In this document: positions 55,208 to 64,000 of the stretch, in pieces
Numbering within the stretch: the first letter of the stretch is position 1
How the letters are laid out: each line of letters starts with the position of its first letter
Assembly (NCBI GenBank): GCA_016630955.3
Contig: CM049990.2
Span: 1,860,001 to 1,924,000 of the forward strand
Direction: 5' to 3'
DNA from: Didymella arachidicola
Taxonomy: Eukaryota; Ascomycota; Dothideomycetes; Pleosporales; Didymellaceae
Length of the DNA: 64,000 nucleotides
Translations under genes and position numbers: made by a program
The notes under the pieces: generated by a model
What the model was told of the DNA's origin: nothing
Databases searched by the model: none
What the model saw: the letters and a program-made list of their open reading frames with translations, nothing else

Positions 55208-57235
55208 TCAGGTGCGAGCCACAAGGGTCGCACTAAGCGCTATTACATAACATAAATAAGGCAGTCGCTGGCTCTTTAAGAGAACCAATCTCTCTCCATA
55301 TTGCTCACGAGACCAATCTTTCTCCATATTGCTCACGAGACCAACTCTGGCGTAATTCTTAGTCCCAGACTCTCGCTGCAGCAGGAGCATGGTAACTTTG
55401 TCAGTACCATTTCGGGGCTCACCAAAAATTCCCAAGCATAGGACTGAAGCCCAGTCGCACGCAGTTTTGAATTCCTCGAACCGAGTGTCGGAATAGGGCT
55501 TCGACCCAGGAGGAGGACCGTCGATCTTATCGATGTATATTTGAAGATCACTCCAGTCGGCTTCGGCAGTTCTTTTTCGAACTGTTGAGATGAATTCAGG
55601 CCCTGATACAGCGGGCCCAGAGAGAAGTATCCAAGCAGACTCGATGCGCCCGTATGGGTCCACTGTAGCTGGAACGAGCTGTTGATCCATCAGAGCGGAC
55701 ATTTCATAAGGTATGTTGGGCCTTTCCATGCCATCGAACCGGACAGCGCCACGGGCAGTAATCCAAGAAAAGGTTGGCCTGGAAGACACAAGTTTAGGAG
55801 GTCCTACACTGGCATAATTGACCCAGCCCAGCTGAAATATGAAGCTGTGCTCCTACATGCCTGCAATGTATCACCTAAATTGATGTGCATATGATGTCGT
55901 GAAGTGCGCAATGCCAGAAAGTGCAGGTAACGCGTCTTCAGGATAGGTCAGACGCCGGGAACCGGACTCTCGAGCAATCTTGCCCCATCTCTTGGAGAAA
56001 ATGAACCTATTCTGGCTATCTGATCCGAATCGATAACAAAGTTTACGCATAGGCGGTGGCCACACAGTCAGTGCATGCTCGCTTTCGAATGCGGCACTAT
56101 GCTCAGATTCATCTCGCTGACACTCGCATCGGACACTTGTCCTGCACCGATACACGACTTCGTCGGGACAGAAGTAAAGAAGCCTAGTAGCTAGAAGCTC
56201 CTCCTGCAAAGCCCGGCCTCGTTTGGACAGAGGCAAAGCACGAAAATCGGCGTTCGCAGCCATCACAGGGCGATGGCTCCTCACTCTTCTGGACTCCCAA
56301 CGCTGCCCCCTCTTGCTACTCGCTGTGGTCAGCGTGACAGGCAAGTCGTGCGGGCGAAGGAATCCTCCGTTGGCATCGACCGCCAATGTAGCTGCAATAA
56401 CAACACTGGCGCACAAATAGAGGCGTGCCATGCGAGAAGACTGAGTGGACCAATCGTCCTCGTCGTCTTGAATGATGCACAGCGAGTCAATCCAGATGTA
56501 TTGCAGACCCAGGCCACGACAGACACAGATAGCATCCTTGAGCGTTTGTGGAAGTTCTGCAACACCGACTTGCCCAAGGCGGAATTTCAGGTTCGCACTG
56601 TTGTGACTGGTTGTTTGCTGGCACCCCAATAGTAGCTCAGTGCAGCGAAGTGAGCCTTTTCTTGGGGCATGCAAAGACGGACACCATCATCAAGCTTGAG
56701 TAGTCGACCAGGTATGAAGGCACCTCCTGCCCACACAGCGTCTCGGCAGATCTGATGCTCACTTTCACAGTTGCTGATCCAATTCTTGATTTCACCTATT
56801 AGTGTTGCAGATAAAAGATCTGAGCTGATGTTGTACTTCAGCAGCGGCAAGGGATCAAGCCTGTTGAAGGTCTCTGAACCGTCTGAGACGTGCTCGTTCT
56901 TCATACATGCGATGGAGCGTACCTCCAAAAAAGATTTGCACGTCACCAATATGTCCGTTTTCCTCCAGCCAAAGATCGCCTGCTACAGAATCTGTAAACC
57001 ACAACCGTAGAAACCCAGCTTTCCTATTGTAACCCAGCCGGACTCGAATCTGCTCTTCCGACGGTTTCTTGTGGACAAGTTCATAAGCCTGAAGAATGAT
57101 ACGGTAGGTGATACACTGAGATTGGAGATCCCGTACCGTCAACGTGTTGTCCAGGGGAAGGGGAAACCCATCGTCAGTGTACTTGAGGTGGTTTGCGTCC
57201 GGAAACGCGCAGATCTTACAGGTGGCTGCGCACAT
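55208..57235 (-). pseudogene. HET-domain (heterokaryon incompatibility) pseudogene
   Basis: Start region 57235-56932 (MCAATCKICAF..., a Cys-rich N-terminus), a normal 48-nt intron, then HFAALSYYWGASKQPVT and the canonical HET core LQYIWIDSLCIIQDDEDDW. These two core parts are in different frames: a single-base loss or gain lies near 56585-56605. Further on, the frame meets TGA (55873-55871) and TAG (55855-55853); the latter occupies the Trp of the YIAGMW motif. After that 193 codons follow without a stop, ending at 55208. HET proteins trigger cell death on non-self fusion, so loss is common and can be favoured. Splicing cannot rescue all three lesions in any way I found. Confidence 0.82.
55285..55340 (-). 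repeat. 28-bp tandem duplication inside the HET pseudogene
   Basis: Two adjacent copies of a 28-bp unit (one mismatch), starting CCAATCTYTCTCCATATTGC on the plus strand. Being 28 bases long, it shifts the frame of the C-terminus. Confidence 0.85.
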
Positions 57236-57812
57236 AGACAGATCTGCATCTGGAAGACCTCTGAGACTTCTCCAATTACGCAGGATCAGTCTGAATGGCG
57301 GACCTGGGCGTTGCAGTGCTATGAGTCTAGTTGGCTGTCAGTGCTGAGCCAATCCTTACCAAGCGACGCGGCTTGCAGCAGCGTAAAGTCATTTCGAAGC
57401 CTATAGACGCGATTCGGACCCTTCGACTAAGTAGTAGCCATAAATTAGCACAGGAGCTTCAACTTACGTAGCAGTGTGAGATTCGGGAGGTGTATACAAA
57501 GGTACGTTAGTGAACATTGCGTGAATGCCTGCTCGGCTGAAACTACAAAGTACGCCACGTATAGGCGCCGCATGAATCCAGCCTGAGAGAAGGCCATATG
57601 CTGCCTTTCCGAGGAGGTATTGTGAGTATCATCTTAGCTGCGACCATAGAGATTTATATCGCACAGGTCTGGAGACGATGAATCACAAGTCATGAACCTC
57701 GTTGATTGCAGCGTCGTCTCCACCTTCCCGCGCTCGCGCTTGCGCCTGCCCCACCACGCGCCGCCATGACATCAGCCGTTTCCCGCGCACCTCTACAGGC
57801 TACAAATCTCCA
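57236..57812. other. Intergenic, no gene seen
   Basis: Promoter region of the HET pseudogene (minus) and the YjbQ gene (plus). Nothing else is recognised. Confidence 0.5.
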
Positions 57813-58560
57813 ATGCCGCAAACCCACACGTCAATCTCCCCATTGACAACCTTCCTGATCGCAACCTTCTTCCTGCTCTCCCTCTTCCCCGGAACCTTCG
57901 TCTCCATCCTCTGGGCGCCTTACAACTCGCTCGCCGCATACTATTTCCCCGCCGCCGCGCCCCGCAGCACAGTACTCTGTTCGAGCCCGAATATCTGCAC
58001 AGCTCCGCCGACAATGTCCTGGTACGTGACTCTTCAGCCTTCTCGCGGTCTCAAGTCCATCTTTCGGGTCCTCGAATCCTGCAATTCCACGTTTTGAATC
58101 CCCTCAAGCGCCCTGCTAAGCCAACGACAGGTCCCAAAAGCAGTTCACCCTGCCCTCGCGCAGCCGGGGCTCGTACCTCATCACGGACACGATCCTCAAA
58201 GAGCTGCCCGAGATCAAGAACTATAAGACCGGCCTCCTGAACCTCTTCATCCAACACACATCGTGCGCGCTGTCGCTGAACGAGAACTGGGACGAAGATG
58301 TGCGGGCCGATATGAGCACGGCGTTGGACAGGATTGTGCCGGAGGACAAGAAGGGCCAGGGACTGTACCTGCATGATGCCGAGGGCAGCGATGATATGCC
58401 TGCGCATGTCAAGTCGGCGCTGGTTGGCGCGAGTGTAACGATTCCCATCACGAACGGAAAGTTGAACACAGGCACGTGGCAGGGTATTTGGTACTTGGAG
58501 TTCAGGGATATGAAGCATTCGAGGAAGATCGTTGCGACGATCCAGGGCGAGAAGATGTGA
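57813..58560 (+). CDS. YjbQ/UPF0047-family protein
   Basis: Two exons (57813-58021 and 58131-58560) join across a 109-nt intron. The YjbQ core (SQKQFTLPSRSRGSYLITDT, then GLLNLFIQHTSCALSLNENWD, DLRADMST-like VRADMSTALD and the GTWQGIWYLEFRD end) is complete, with the conserved His-Thr-Ser and Glu-Asn residues. Bacterial members can have thiamine-phosphate-synthase-like activity, but the true role is unclear. Two starts are possible: ATG 57813 (212 residues, with a hydrophobic N-terminal span LTTFLIATFFLLSLFPGTF) or ATG 58014 just before the intron (145 residues, the normal family size). I prefer the short protein, with the long form not excluded. Confidence 0.85.
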
Positions 58561-58970
58561 AGCGAGGACAATGGAGATACGAGGGATGAGATGAGAGGCC
58601 ACAGGGCAAAGATGTAGGCCAAAACGATACCAGTGTGAAGATGATTGGCATCAACGGCGTCACGAAAGATGTACACAAGTGTAGCAATTATATTGAGTAT
58701 ACCGAGCCGCCAGCTATACAAGTGACTCTCCCAAACGCCAGTTGTGAATCGCTCGAGGAAATGTGGGGTCACTTGCCGGTTTGTTATACCTACGCTGTCG
58801 CACGCGGATAGCCCTGAAGCGGAAGAGACCGTCCTGATGATGGCGGTGAGGCTAGTCGCAATTTGATGGCCGGGTTGAGGATATGAAGCAAGCCGAGGTG
58901 TCGAAGATGGCCGTAGATCGCTGTAGAATATCCAAGAAAAAGGAGTTCTTTCGACAAGGGCGCAATGGTG

Positions 58971-59720
58971 TCAGCCGCGGTGGAAGACGAGGAAGCCCAA
59001 TTCGGCATCCATGAGCCACTGACCCGGGTAGCACTCGTTCTCGATCTGGTAGAAGGTCCTGAGATGCCACTCGCCGTTGCGCTCGCGGCACCAGAAAGGG
59101 TCATCGTCACGAGCATCGGCGGGCTTGATCTTGCGGGCGCTGTACGCACCGCGCTCGGTTGCAACACGTCGGTTCTCCATCTGGATGTCTTCGCGCGTGG
59201 CAGTGTGCGCGCATGCCGTCCTCACTGGAGCTGGTAGAGCAGTGGCGCCTCCGACATGACTGTTGGTGACATGGTAGGTGGTCGTCGTGGTCGTCGGGCC
59301 AGGCGGATAGACGTAAGCGGTCTGACCGTAGGTCGGCACCGTGTTGTAGTAAGACCTCTGATATGGAGAATAGAAGTTAGCAAGTGGGTACATGGAGCCA
59401 TATAGTCCGTAGTTATAGTAGCCTCCAAGCCCACCATAGGTGGAATAGCTCGGGTGGTAACTCGAGCCGTAGTAGATGGCGCCTGAGTAGGGGTAAGAGT
59501 AACTTGAAGCGTTGTATACCGGATATGCGCCGCCGACGTAGCCCACACCTCCAGCGCCGTAGCCATAGCCATAGCCGTAGCCAGACATGACGCCGCCAGC
59601 GACGCCGGAGGGGAATGCGCCGTTCGCCTGCTGGCCTGCGTAGGTGAGGACACCGCGCTGGCCGTATCGTGGTGTGTAGATGTAATTATGGCGAGGTTTT
59701 GGGTAGCCCTCGGTGACCAT
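58971..59720 (-). CDS. Tyr/Gly-rich protein of unknown function
   Basis: A single exon of 249 residues from the ATG at 59720. Residues 20-150 are a low-complexity Gly/Tyr/Ser region (GGVMSGYGYGYGYGAGGVGY, SYSYPYSGAIYYGSSYHPSY). The C-terminal 80 residues are normal, with DDDPFWCRERNGEWHLRTFY and YQIENECYPGQW, which look like a small folded domain. There is no signal peptide from this start. The frame is open for 60 more codons upstream without an ATG. Tyr-rich proteins of this type occur in fungal spores and walls, but I assign no function. Confidence 0.6.
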   Translation of the reverse strand: MVTEGYPKPRHNYIYTPRYGQRGVLTYAGQQANGAFPSGVAGGVMSGYGYGYGYGAGGVGYVGGAYPVYNASSYSYPYSGAIYYGSSYHPSYSTYGGLGGYYNYGLYGSMYPLANFYSPYQRSYYNTVPTYGQTAYVYPPGPTTTTTTYHVTNSHVGGATALPAPVRTACAHTATREDIQMENRRVATERGAYSARKIKPADARDDDPFWCRERNGEWHLRTFYQIENECYPGQWLMDAELGFLVFHRG

Positions 59721-59887
59721 CTTGATGAAGTCTTGGGAGCCGACGACTCGAGGTGGTTGTGGTGTCTGGTTGTGGAATGTTGGGGGGGGGATAGAGTTTG
59801 TGATCGTGAAGACGCAAACTGAGGCGAGGTGAAGGCAGGTGAGAGCAGGTGCCAGGCAGACAAGAAACCGGTGTTGTGCGAAAGGAG

Positions 59888-60360
59888 TCAGACGGTCCAC
59901 CCGCGGTCAAGGTCCGATCTCAGCCCCTGCACGTGGACAAACGGCGTGGAACAGGCAAGCATGAGGGGGACCAAACAGACGAGAGGAAAGAGCGCTCGGT
60001 GACACTTACCATGTTGTGAGAGCTCGGCATTAGAGCGCGACCACCAGACATGTAGCCTTCAGTACCGTGTGCGTAACCTCGTGGGACCATCGCAGTGGCA
60101 GCCATGGCTCGCGGGTAGCCTACGTTTGCAGGATACCGCGCAGGCAATGGCAAGCTGCCGCCAATGTAGTGACCTCGAGGAGGGCGAGAATAATATCTGG
60201 AAGGATAGTAATGCGCTCCGTATCTGCGGCGCCAGCTGCTTCGATGGCGAGGCAAAACGACTTCCTCTTTGAAGCGTACGCCATTCTCGACGCGGGTACG
60301 TGTCGTGTATCTGGTTCTGTCGTCGAAGCACATATTTGGTCGTTGTTGAGTGAGGGACAT
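59888..60360 (-). CDS. Arg/Tyr-rich protein of unknown function
   Basis: Two exons (60360-60010 and 59926-59888) join at a consensus GTAAGT donor and GTGCAG acceptor, giving 129 residues. It starts MSLTQQRPNMCFDDRTRYTT. The middle is basic and aromatic (RSSWRRRYGAHYYPSRYYSR), followed by Gly/Ala/Met-rich sequence. It is followed at 168 bases by the Tyr/Gly-rich gene on the same strand and is compositionally related, so the two could be a tandem pair or parts of one spliced gene. No domain is recognised. Confidence 0.5.
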
Positions 60361-60611
60361 GGCTCTTCGAGCCGTGATATGGGACATAGGCCAAACCATG
60401 CGTTACGTAGTGCTCGAACGGACGCCTTCACCTCCAATGCCTCACTCTACTGCATCCGAGTGTCACGCGAACGTGAGCGCCGAATTCGCTTCCCGAGCTC
60501 CTATCAAATCTGTTCCCTTCGTACCAAAACAATCGAAGGTAATTGGCCCACTGCCCTCGATCAAGATCTGGAGCGCTTCCATCACTTGATCCTCATACTA
60601 TACCTTCACCT

Positions 60612-61301
60612 TCAGCTCTTCGTGACCTTCTCTGCAGCCTTCGTCGACACAGCACCACCTTCCACCGCTCCCGTACCCGCCGCCTGCTTAACATCCGGCT
60701 TCTTCCCCCTCCCAAACACCGTCTTGAAACTCCTAACCACCGGCAACACCGCCCACTTCGCAAATCCCGGTGTCCCCCAAACGCTGAACATGATCCTGAC
60801 CGGTAGCAAAAACTTGGTAATCGTGTAGGCAGTCGCAAACTCCACCAGCAGCCTCGCCCTGCCCTCGCCTAGATTCCACACATGGTCCCTCTTTCGCAGC
60901 TCGACTTCAGCCTCCGCCTCGGCCACATCCTCGCTCCGGATCCAGCCTTTGCGCTTGAAGTACTTCCCGAACTGCTCGACGCCGGCGAGCACCCACGCGC
61001 CTTCTGCGAACCACGAGGGCAGCCAGTGGGTGTAGTGGAATGTGGCTGCGAGGCCGAGCAGAGGGATGATGGCTGTGAGCTCGTGGAGAATGAGGAAGGA
61101 GGTGATGTGTGAGAGGGGCGCGGAGGCGAGGGCCGAAGTGTACTTGTGGAGGAACTTGGGGAGGCGGCGGTTGAAGCGGTCAATGCGGGATGCGGAGGTG
61201 GGCGGAGGTGTGGGTTGGGTTGCGAGTTGTCGACGTGCGAAGGTTCGATGAGATGTCACCAGGCGTTGCTGTGTCGCCCGCAGGATTGCACGTGATAGCA
61301 T
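60612..61301 (-). CDS. FAM210/DUF1279-domain mitochondrial protein
   Basis: A single exon of 229 residues from the ATG at 61301; earlier in-frame codons add a poor N-terminus. The start MLSRAILRATQQRLVTSHRT is a presequence. The DUF1279 domain spans about residues 50-195: RFNRRLPKFLHKYTSALAS, HITSFLILHELTAIIPLLGL (first span), the Trp-rich HWLPSWFAEGAWVLAG, and LLVEFATAYTITKFLLPVRI (second span) with SVWGTPGFAKW. Vertebrate FAM210A/B are mitochondrial inner-membrane proteins of this family; fungal members are little studied. The C-terminus is Lys/Ala-rich. Confidence 0.88.
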   Translation of the reverse strand: MLSRAILRATQQRLVTSHRTFARRQLATQPTPPPTSASRIDRFNRRLPKFLHKYTSALASAPLSHITSFLILHELTAIIPLLGLAATFHYTHWLPSWFAEGAWVLAGVEQFGKYFKRKGWIRSEDVAEAEAEVELRKRDHVWNLGEGRARLLVEFATAYTITKFLLPVRIMFSVWGTPGFAKWAVLPVVRSFKTVFGRGKKPDVKQAAGTGAVEGGAVSTKAAEKVTKS

Positions 61302-61699
61302 GGTGGCCTGGCTGGTGGGGAGCTCCAGCCAGTCGTGCGGAAATCCAGAGGAAAGGGTATAGACGTTGAAAAGAGTAGCGCTGCACGATCGATGTATGAC
61401 GTTCGAAGCTCGAGCGCCTCGGCTTCGACGCGTCGGCGCGCTCCACAACCTTGTTCGTCCCTCGCGCCTTGAACATCATCGAGACAATTCACGTACCCTG
61501 CGCACTGTGCAAGCAAAGACTAATTCACACCCCCTGAGCTGATGAAGATGGCTTCAAATGGCTTTCCTCCCACATACATGCTGAGTCGGCGAGACCTTCG
61601 TGAACTTGCATTAACCAAGTCCCTTTTAGCACCACGGAGCACGTCCAAGCAACACATATCAACCCACAGATCCCTCTCGTGAGCATTGCAAATCAAACA
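61302..61699. other. Intergenic between divergent genes
   Basis: Shared upstream region of the DUF1279 gene (minus) and the next gene (plus). Nothing is recognised in it. Confidence 0.5.
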
Positions 61700-62587
61700 A
61701 TGGATCCCCTGTCCGAGTCCAGTGCCTACGAATTCATACCTTATGCCACCCCTAACCCCCCCTCCACCTCTCCAGCACCAACCACCTCCTTCAAGATCAA
61801 AAACACATCCACATGGACATACTGCGGCCCTCTCCTCTCCGCATCCCAACTCCCCCCATCCCTCCACACATGGTCCAACGCCGCAACCTCCTCGCCCTCA
61901 ACACTCCACAACCGCCTACTTCCCCTTCTCACCTTCCTGCACACCCTCCTCAGCAGCGCAGGCGTAACACACTACTGGCTCACCCTGCGCGCCACAACAC
62001 CAACACTCGAATACAACACTCCGCGCTGGCACGTCGACGACTCCTTCTCCACCCTCCGGTCCCGATTCGCTCCAGACGCAGCGCCAGACACACCGAGCAG
62101 CGCCGGCTGGAAGCTCAGCACCACGCTGCTCGGCCCGCAGACGCTGTTTCTCGCGCACCCGCTAAACCGCACTGCGCTGTCCGCGCTAGGCGTCGTCAAG
62201 ATGGAAGAAGCAGCGCGGCGCCCGCACGCGTGTACGTCGATCCGGTGCGGCGGGTGTTTCGACACGGGTCTTGCTGTGCGCAGCAGGCTCGCGGGGCTGT
62301 TCGCGGACGAGCAAGTCGCGCAGGCGGGCGAGGGCGAGGTGGCAGTATTCCGCACGGGCGAGCAGCAGGGTGCTGTGCATTCTGAGCCGCGGTGTGATGG
62401 GGATCGGGTGTTCGTGAATGTGGTGCCGGGGACGGAGGCCGAGTTGCGGGCGTTGACGGGGGGGTTTGGGATGGGATTTCCGCGGGCGTGGAGTCTGGGT
62501 GTGGGGTTGGAGGGTAGGGATGGGTTGGATGGGTTGGGTGGCATGTCAGAGGTAGTCATTGGAGATGAGAATTCGTACAGGTCATGA
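61700..62587 (+). CDS. Conserved protein of unknown function, weakly DUF1826-like
   Basis: A single exon of 295 residues from the ATG at 61700 (start MDPLSESSAYEFIPYATPNP). The middle has THYWLTLRATTPTLEYNTPR and then WHVDDSFSTLRSRFA. The C-terminal part has AVFRTGEQQGAVHSEPRCDG and DRVFVNVVPG. The order W-H-x-D-D, then a G-rich core, then an H-S-E/P motif recalls DUF1826, whose members have a 2-oxoglutarate-dioxygenase-like fold with a H-x-D...H metal site. That comparison is from memory and weak. A Cys-rich piece (CTSIRCGGCFDTG) is unusual. No signal peptide or span. Confidence 0.65.
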   Translation: MDPLSESSAYEFIPYATPNPPSTSPAPTTSFKIKNTSTWTYCGPLLSASQLPPSLHTWSNAATSSPSTLHNRLLPLLTFLHTLLSSAGVTHYWLTLRATTPTLEYNTPRWHVDDSFSTLRSRFAPDAAPDTPSSAGWKLSTTLLGPQTLFLAHPLNRTALSALGVVKMEEAARRPHACTSIRCGGCFDTGLAVRSRLAGLFADEQVAQAGEGEVAVFRTGEQQGAVHSEPRCDGDRVFVNVVPGTEAELRALTGGFGMGFPRAWSLGVGLEGRDGLDGLGGMSEVVIGDENSYRS

Positions 62588-62704
62588 TTGAGAGCAGGGG
62601 CCGCCAGCGCCATCTATTCGATCATCCGATCATCGCTTTTCGGCCGGGAAGCACATAGACTCCGACTGCGTTTCCATTCGCGCCGTGCACTGCACGAAGG
62701 CTAC

Positions 62705-64000
62705 CTAGAGCCTCTCTGCGATATCGATAAAGTCCTCCAACCGCCTGACCGGCTTGACGCCAGCACTTACCTGCATTCCAGCCTTCCATGCATGTACATC
62801 CTTGATAAGGACCGGCTGGCCGGCGCCAGATGAGCTTCCTGCATCAGCCTTGACTTCTGGCTCAGCGGGCAGTCCGGCGTCAGCGATGCCCAGGGCGGCC
62901 TTAGCGGAATCGAGGATTGTCGATGTTGTCTCTTTGTCGAGAGAAAGCGTCGTGAGGTATGTAGACACAGCCTCGGAAATGGCTTCGGCAGATGAGACGC
63001 TCTCGATACGAGCCTTGACGTCGTCAGCGTTGGCCTCGATCTTGTGCTCCTTGAAGATGACGGTCAGCGCGGCGACGGCGGCCTGCTTCTTCTCGTCGAG
63101 AGTCGGCTCCTTTGGCTTGGACTGCGCCTGGAGATGTACCGAAAGCTTGGCGCGGTGCGGCGAGGCAGTGGAGATGTGGTGAGCGTAGAAGTCTGTGAGG
63201 TCTTTCTTGGTGAGCTTGCCAATAAACCCAGCGTCGGTGTCGGCTATACGAATTAGCTAATTCAAGTCGAGGCGTTGATAGAAATACCTTGCAGAAAATC
63301 ATACGAATCGCTGTAGATATGATTCCAGAATCTGTTGTCCTCCTGACCCAGGTTCTTGAGCTTTGCCAAACGCTTGTTAATGATCGCTCGCTTGTGGCCC
63401 TCGAAATCTTCGTCGCTCATCTCCCGAAGCGTCTTCTCGAAAGAGTTCAGGAAGTTCTCGATACGGCCCTCGAGATACCTGCAGTCCTTCTCACTCTGAA
63501 TCAGGATGCGGTAGCCAGCCCAAGTGTCGTGGAAGGCTGCGCTTGAGAAGACGACGTAGCCAAGCTGCTCGATAGTTCGCAGCTGATTGAAGCACGGCTC
63601 ATCGGTCATCTGTCCGACGAGGAGTAACTTCGCGCGGATGGCGTTGTCGTATCGGTTACCGGCATACAGGCTGTACTCGATGCAGTGGTTGACGTTCGCT
63701 GGGTCCCTCAATTGTTTCTCGTAGATGAAGTTGCTACCGGGGGGTAAAACAATGTTTCTTCGAATGGGCAGCTGGCTGTCGGGGAGATGCCTGGGCTTCA
63801 CGATCTCGATCACCTTGTCGGTGATCTTCAACGCCTCCTCTTTCTGCAAGTTGCCGTGGGCCAAAACCTCGACCTGACATTGCGCAAGGATCTGGGGGTA
63901 AAACTCCTGCACATCCTTCGCTGTTACAGTGTCGAGTTCTTTTGTCAAGTCCTCATTCATGAAGCTTCTGTCGCTCTTGAACGTACGTGAGTACGTGCCA
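62705..64000 (-). CDS. Insulysin (M16A metallopeptidase), C-terminal part
   Basis: Two exons (64000-63288 and 63243-62705) are visible; the gene continues beyond the window, so the catalytic HxxEH domain is outside. The visible part covers the second half of an insulin-degrading-enzyme-type protease: MNEDLTKELDTVTAKDVQEF, NIVLPPGSNFIYEKQLRDP, FNQLRTIEQLGYVVFS (a strong family motif), ENFLNSFEKTLREMSDEDFE, NRFWNHIYSDSYDFLQ and the terminal KDVHAWKAGMQVSAG. The 44-nt intron is GTATTT...GTATAG. A GTAAGT at the sequence VSAG looks like a donor, but the frame stays open and matches the family end, so I read it as coding. A large chamber-type protease of the cytosol or mitochondria. Confidence 0.92.

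Noticed and set aside
62705..62768. GTAAGT in the last insulysin exon taken as an intron donor
   Set aside because: The frame stays open and its translation (VSAGVKPV...) fits the family's C-terminus, so it is coding.

Overview
The window is nuclear DNA of a filamentous ascomycete. The evidence is short spliceosomal introns (about 42-130 nt, mostly 42-62) with GTANGT-type donors and CTGAC/CTAAC branch sites, Zn2Cys6, HET, fungal-rhodopsin and Egh16-like families, and Fot1/pogo transposons. Several conserved proteins of unknown function look Dothideomycete-like, so I infer Dothideomycetes; this rests on family recognition, not on a search. About 30 protein genes, several relics and one tRNA gene are spread over both strands without operon logic. 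Exon limits were read from the sequence by joining open frames at GT...AG sites, and every multi-exon model given closes in frame.

Layout. 0-12 kb: the 3' end of a Ser-rich gene; a tRNA-Arg gene with an abnormal T-loop; a GrpB-like protein; a secreted orphan; a conserved 428-aa protein; an NCS1 permease; an Egh16/Gas1-like secreted protein; and a tiny membrane protein with micro-exons. 12-19 kb: nucleoporin POM34, a membrane-anchored ANL-superfamily protein, an F-box protein and a small membrane protein. 19-24.3 kb is damaged or mobile ground: a sugar-transporter pseudogene, then an apparently intact 1849-bp Fot1/pogo element. 24.5-37 kb: AP-1 mu, a carboxylesterase, a GPI-type protein, an SDR and two transcription-factor-type proteins. 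37-44.4 kb: dynamin-like Vps1, V-ATPase subunit A and a Pth11-like rhodopsin-domain protein. 46.3-48.6 kb: a second, dead 1849-bp Fot1/pogo element nested inside another HTH reading frame. 50-64 kb: mitochondrial bL27, an AMACR-like enzyme, complex I NDUFS6, a HET pseudogene, a YjbQ protein, two Tyr-rich proteins, a FAM210/DUF1279 protein, an unknown protein and the C-terminal half of an insulysin.

The housekeeping genes (AP-1 mu, Vps1, V-ATPase A, POM34, bL27, NDUFS6, DUF1279, insulysin) serve vesicle traffic, vacuolar acidification, the nuclear pore and mitochondria. They are intact. Decay is confined to accessory genes (MFS transporter, HET protein, transposon, HTH host ORF), where most inactivating changes fit a C-to-T (CpA/TpG) pattern like repeat-induced point mutation.

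The most unusual object is the tRNA-Arg(ACG) gene at 1312-1447 on the minus strand. Besides a normal 10-nt anticodon-loop intron it carries a 54-nt insertion in the T-loop with consensus spliceosomal-intron ends and a branch-like motif. Removing it leaves a perfect T-arm.
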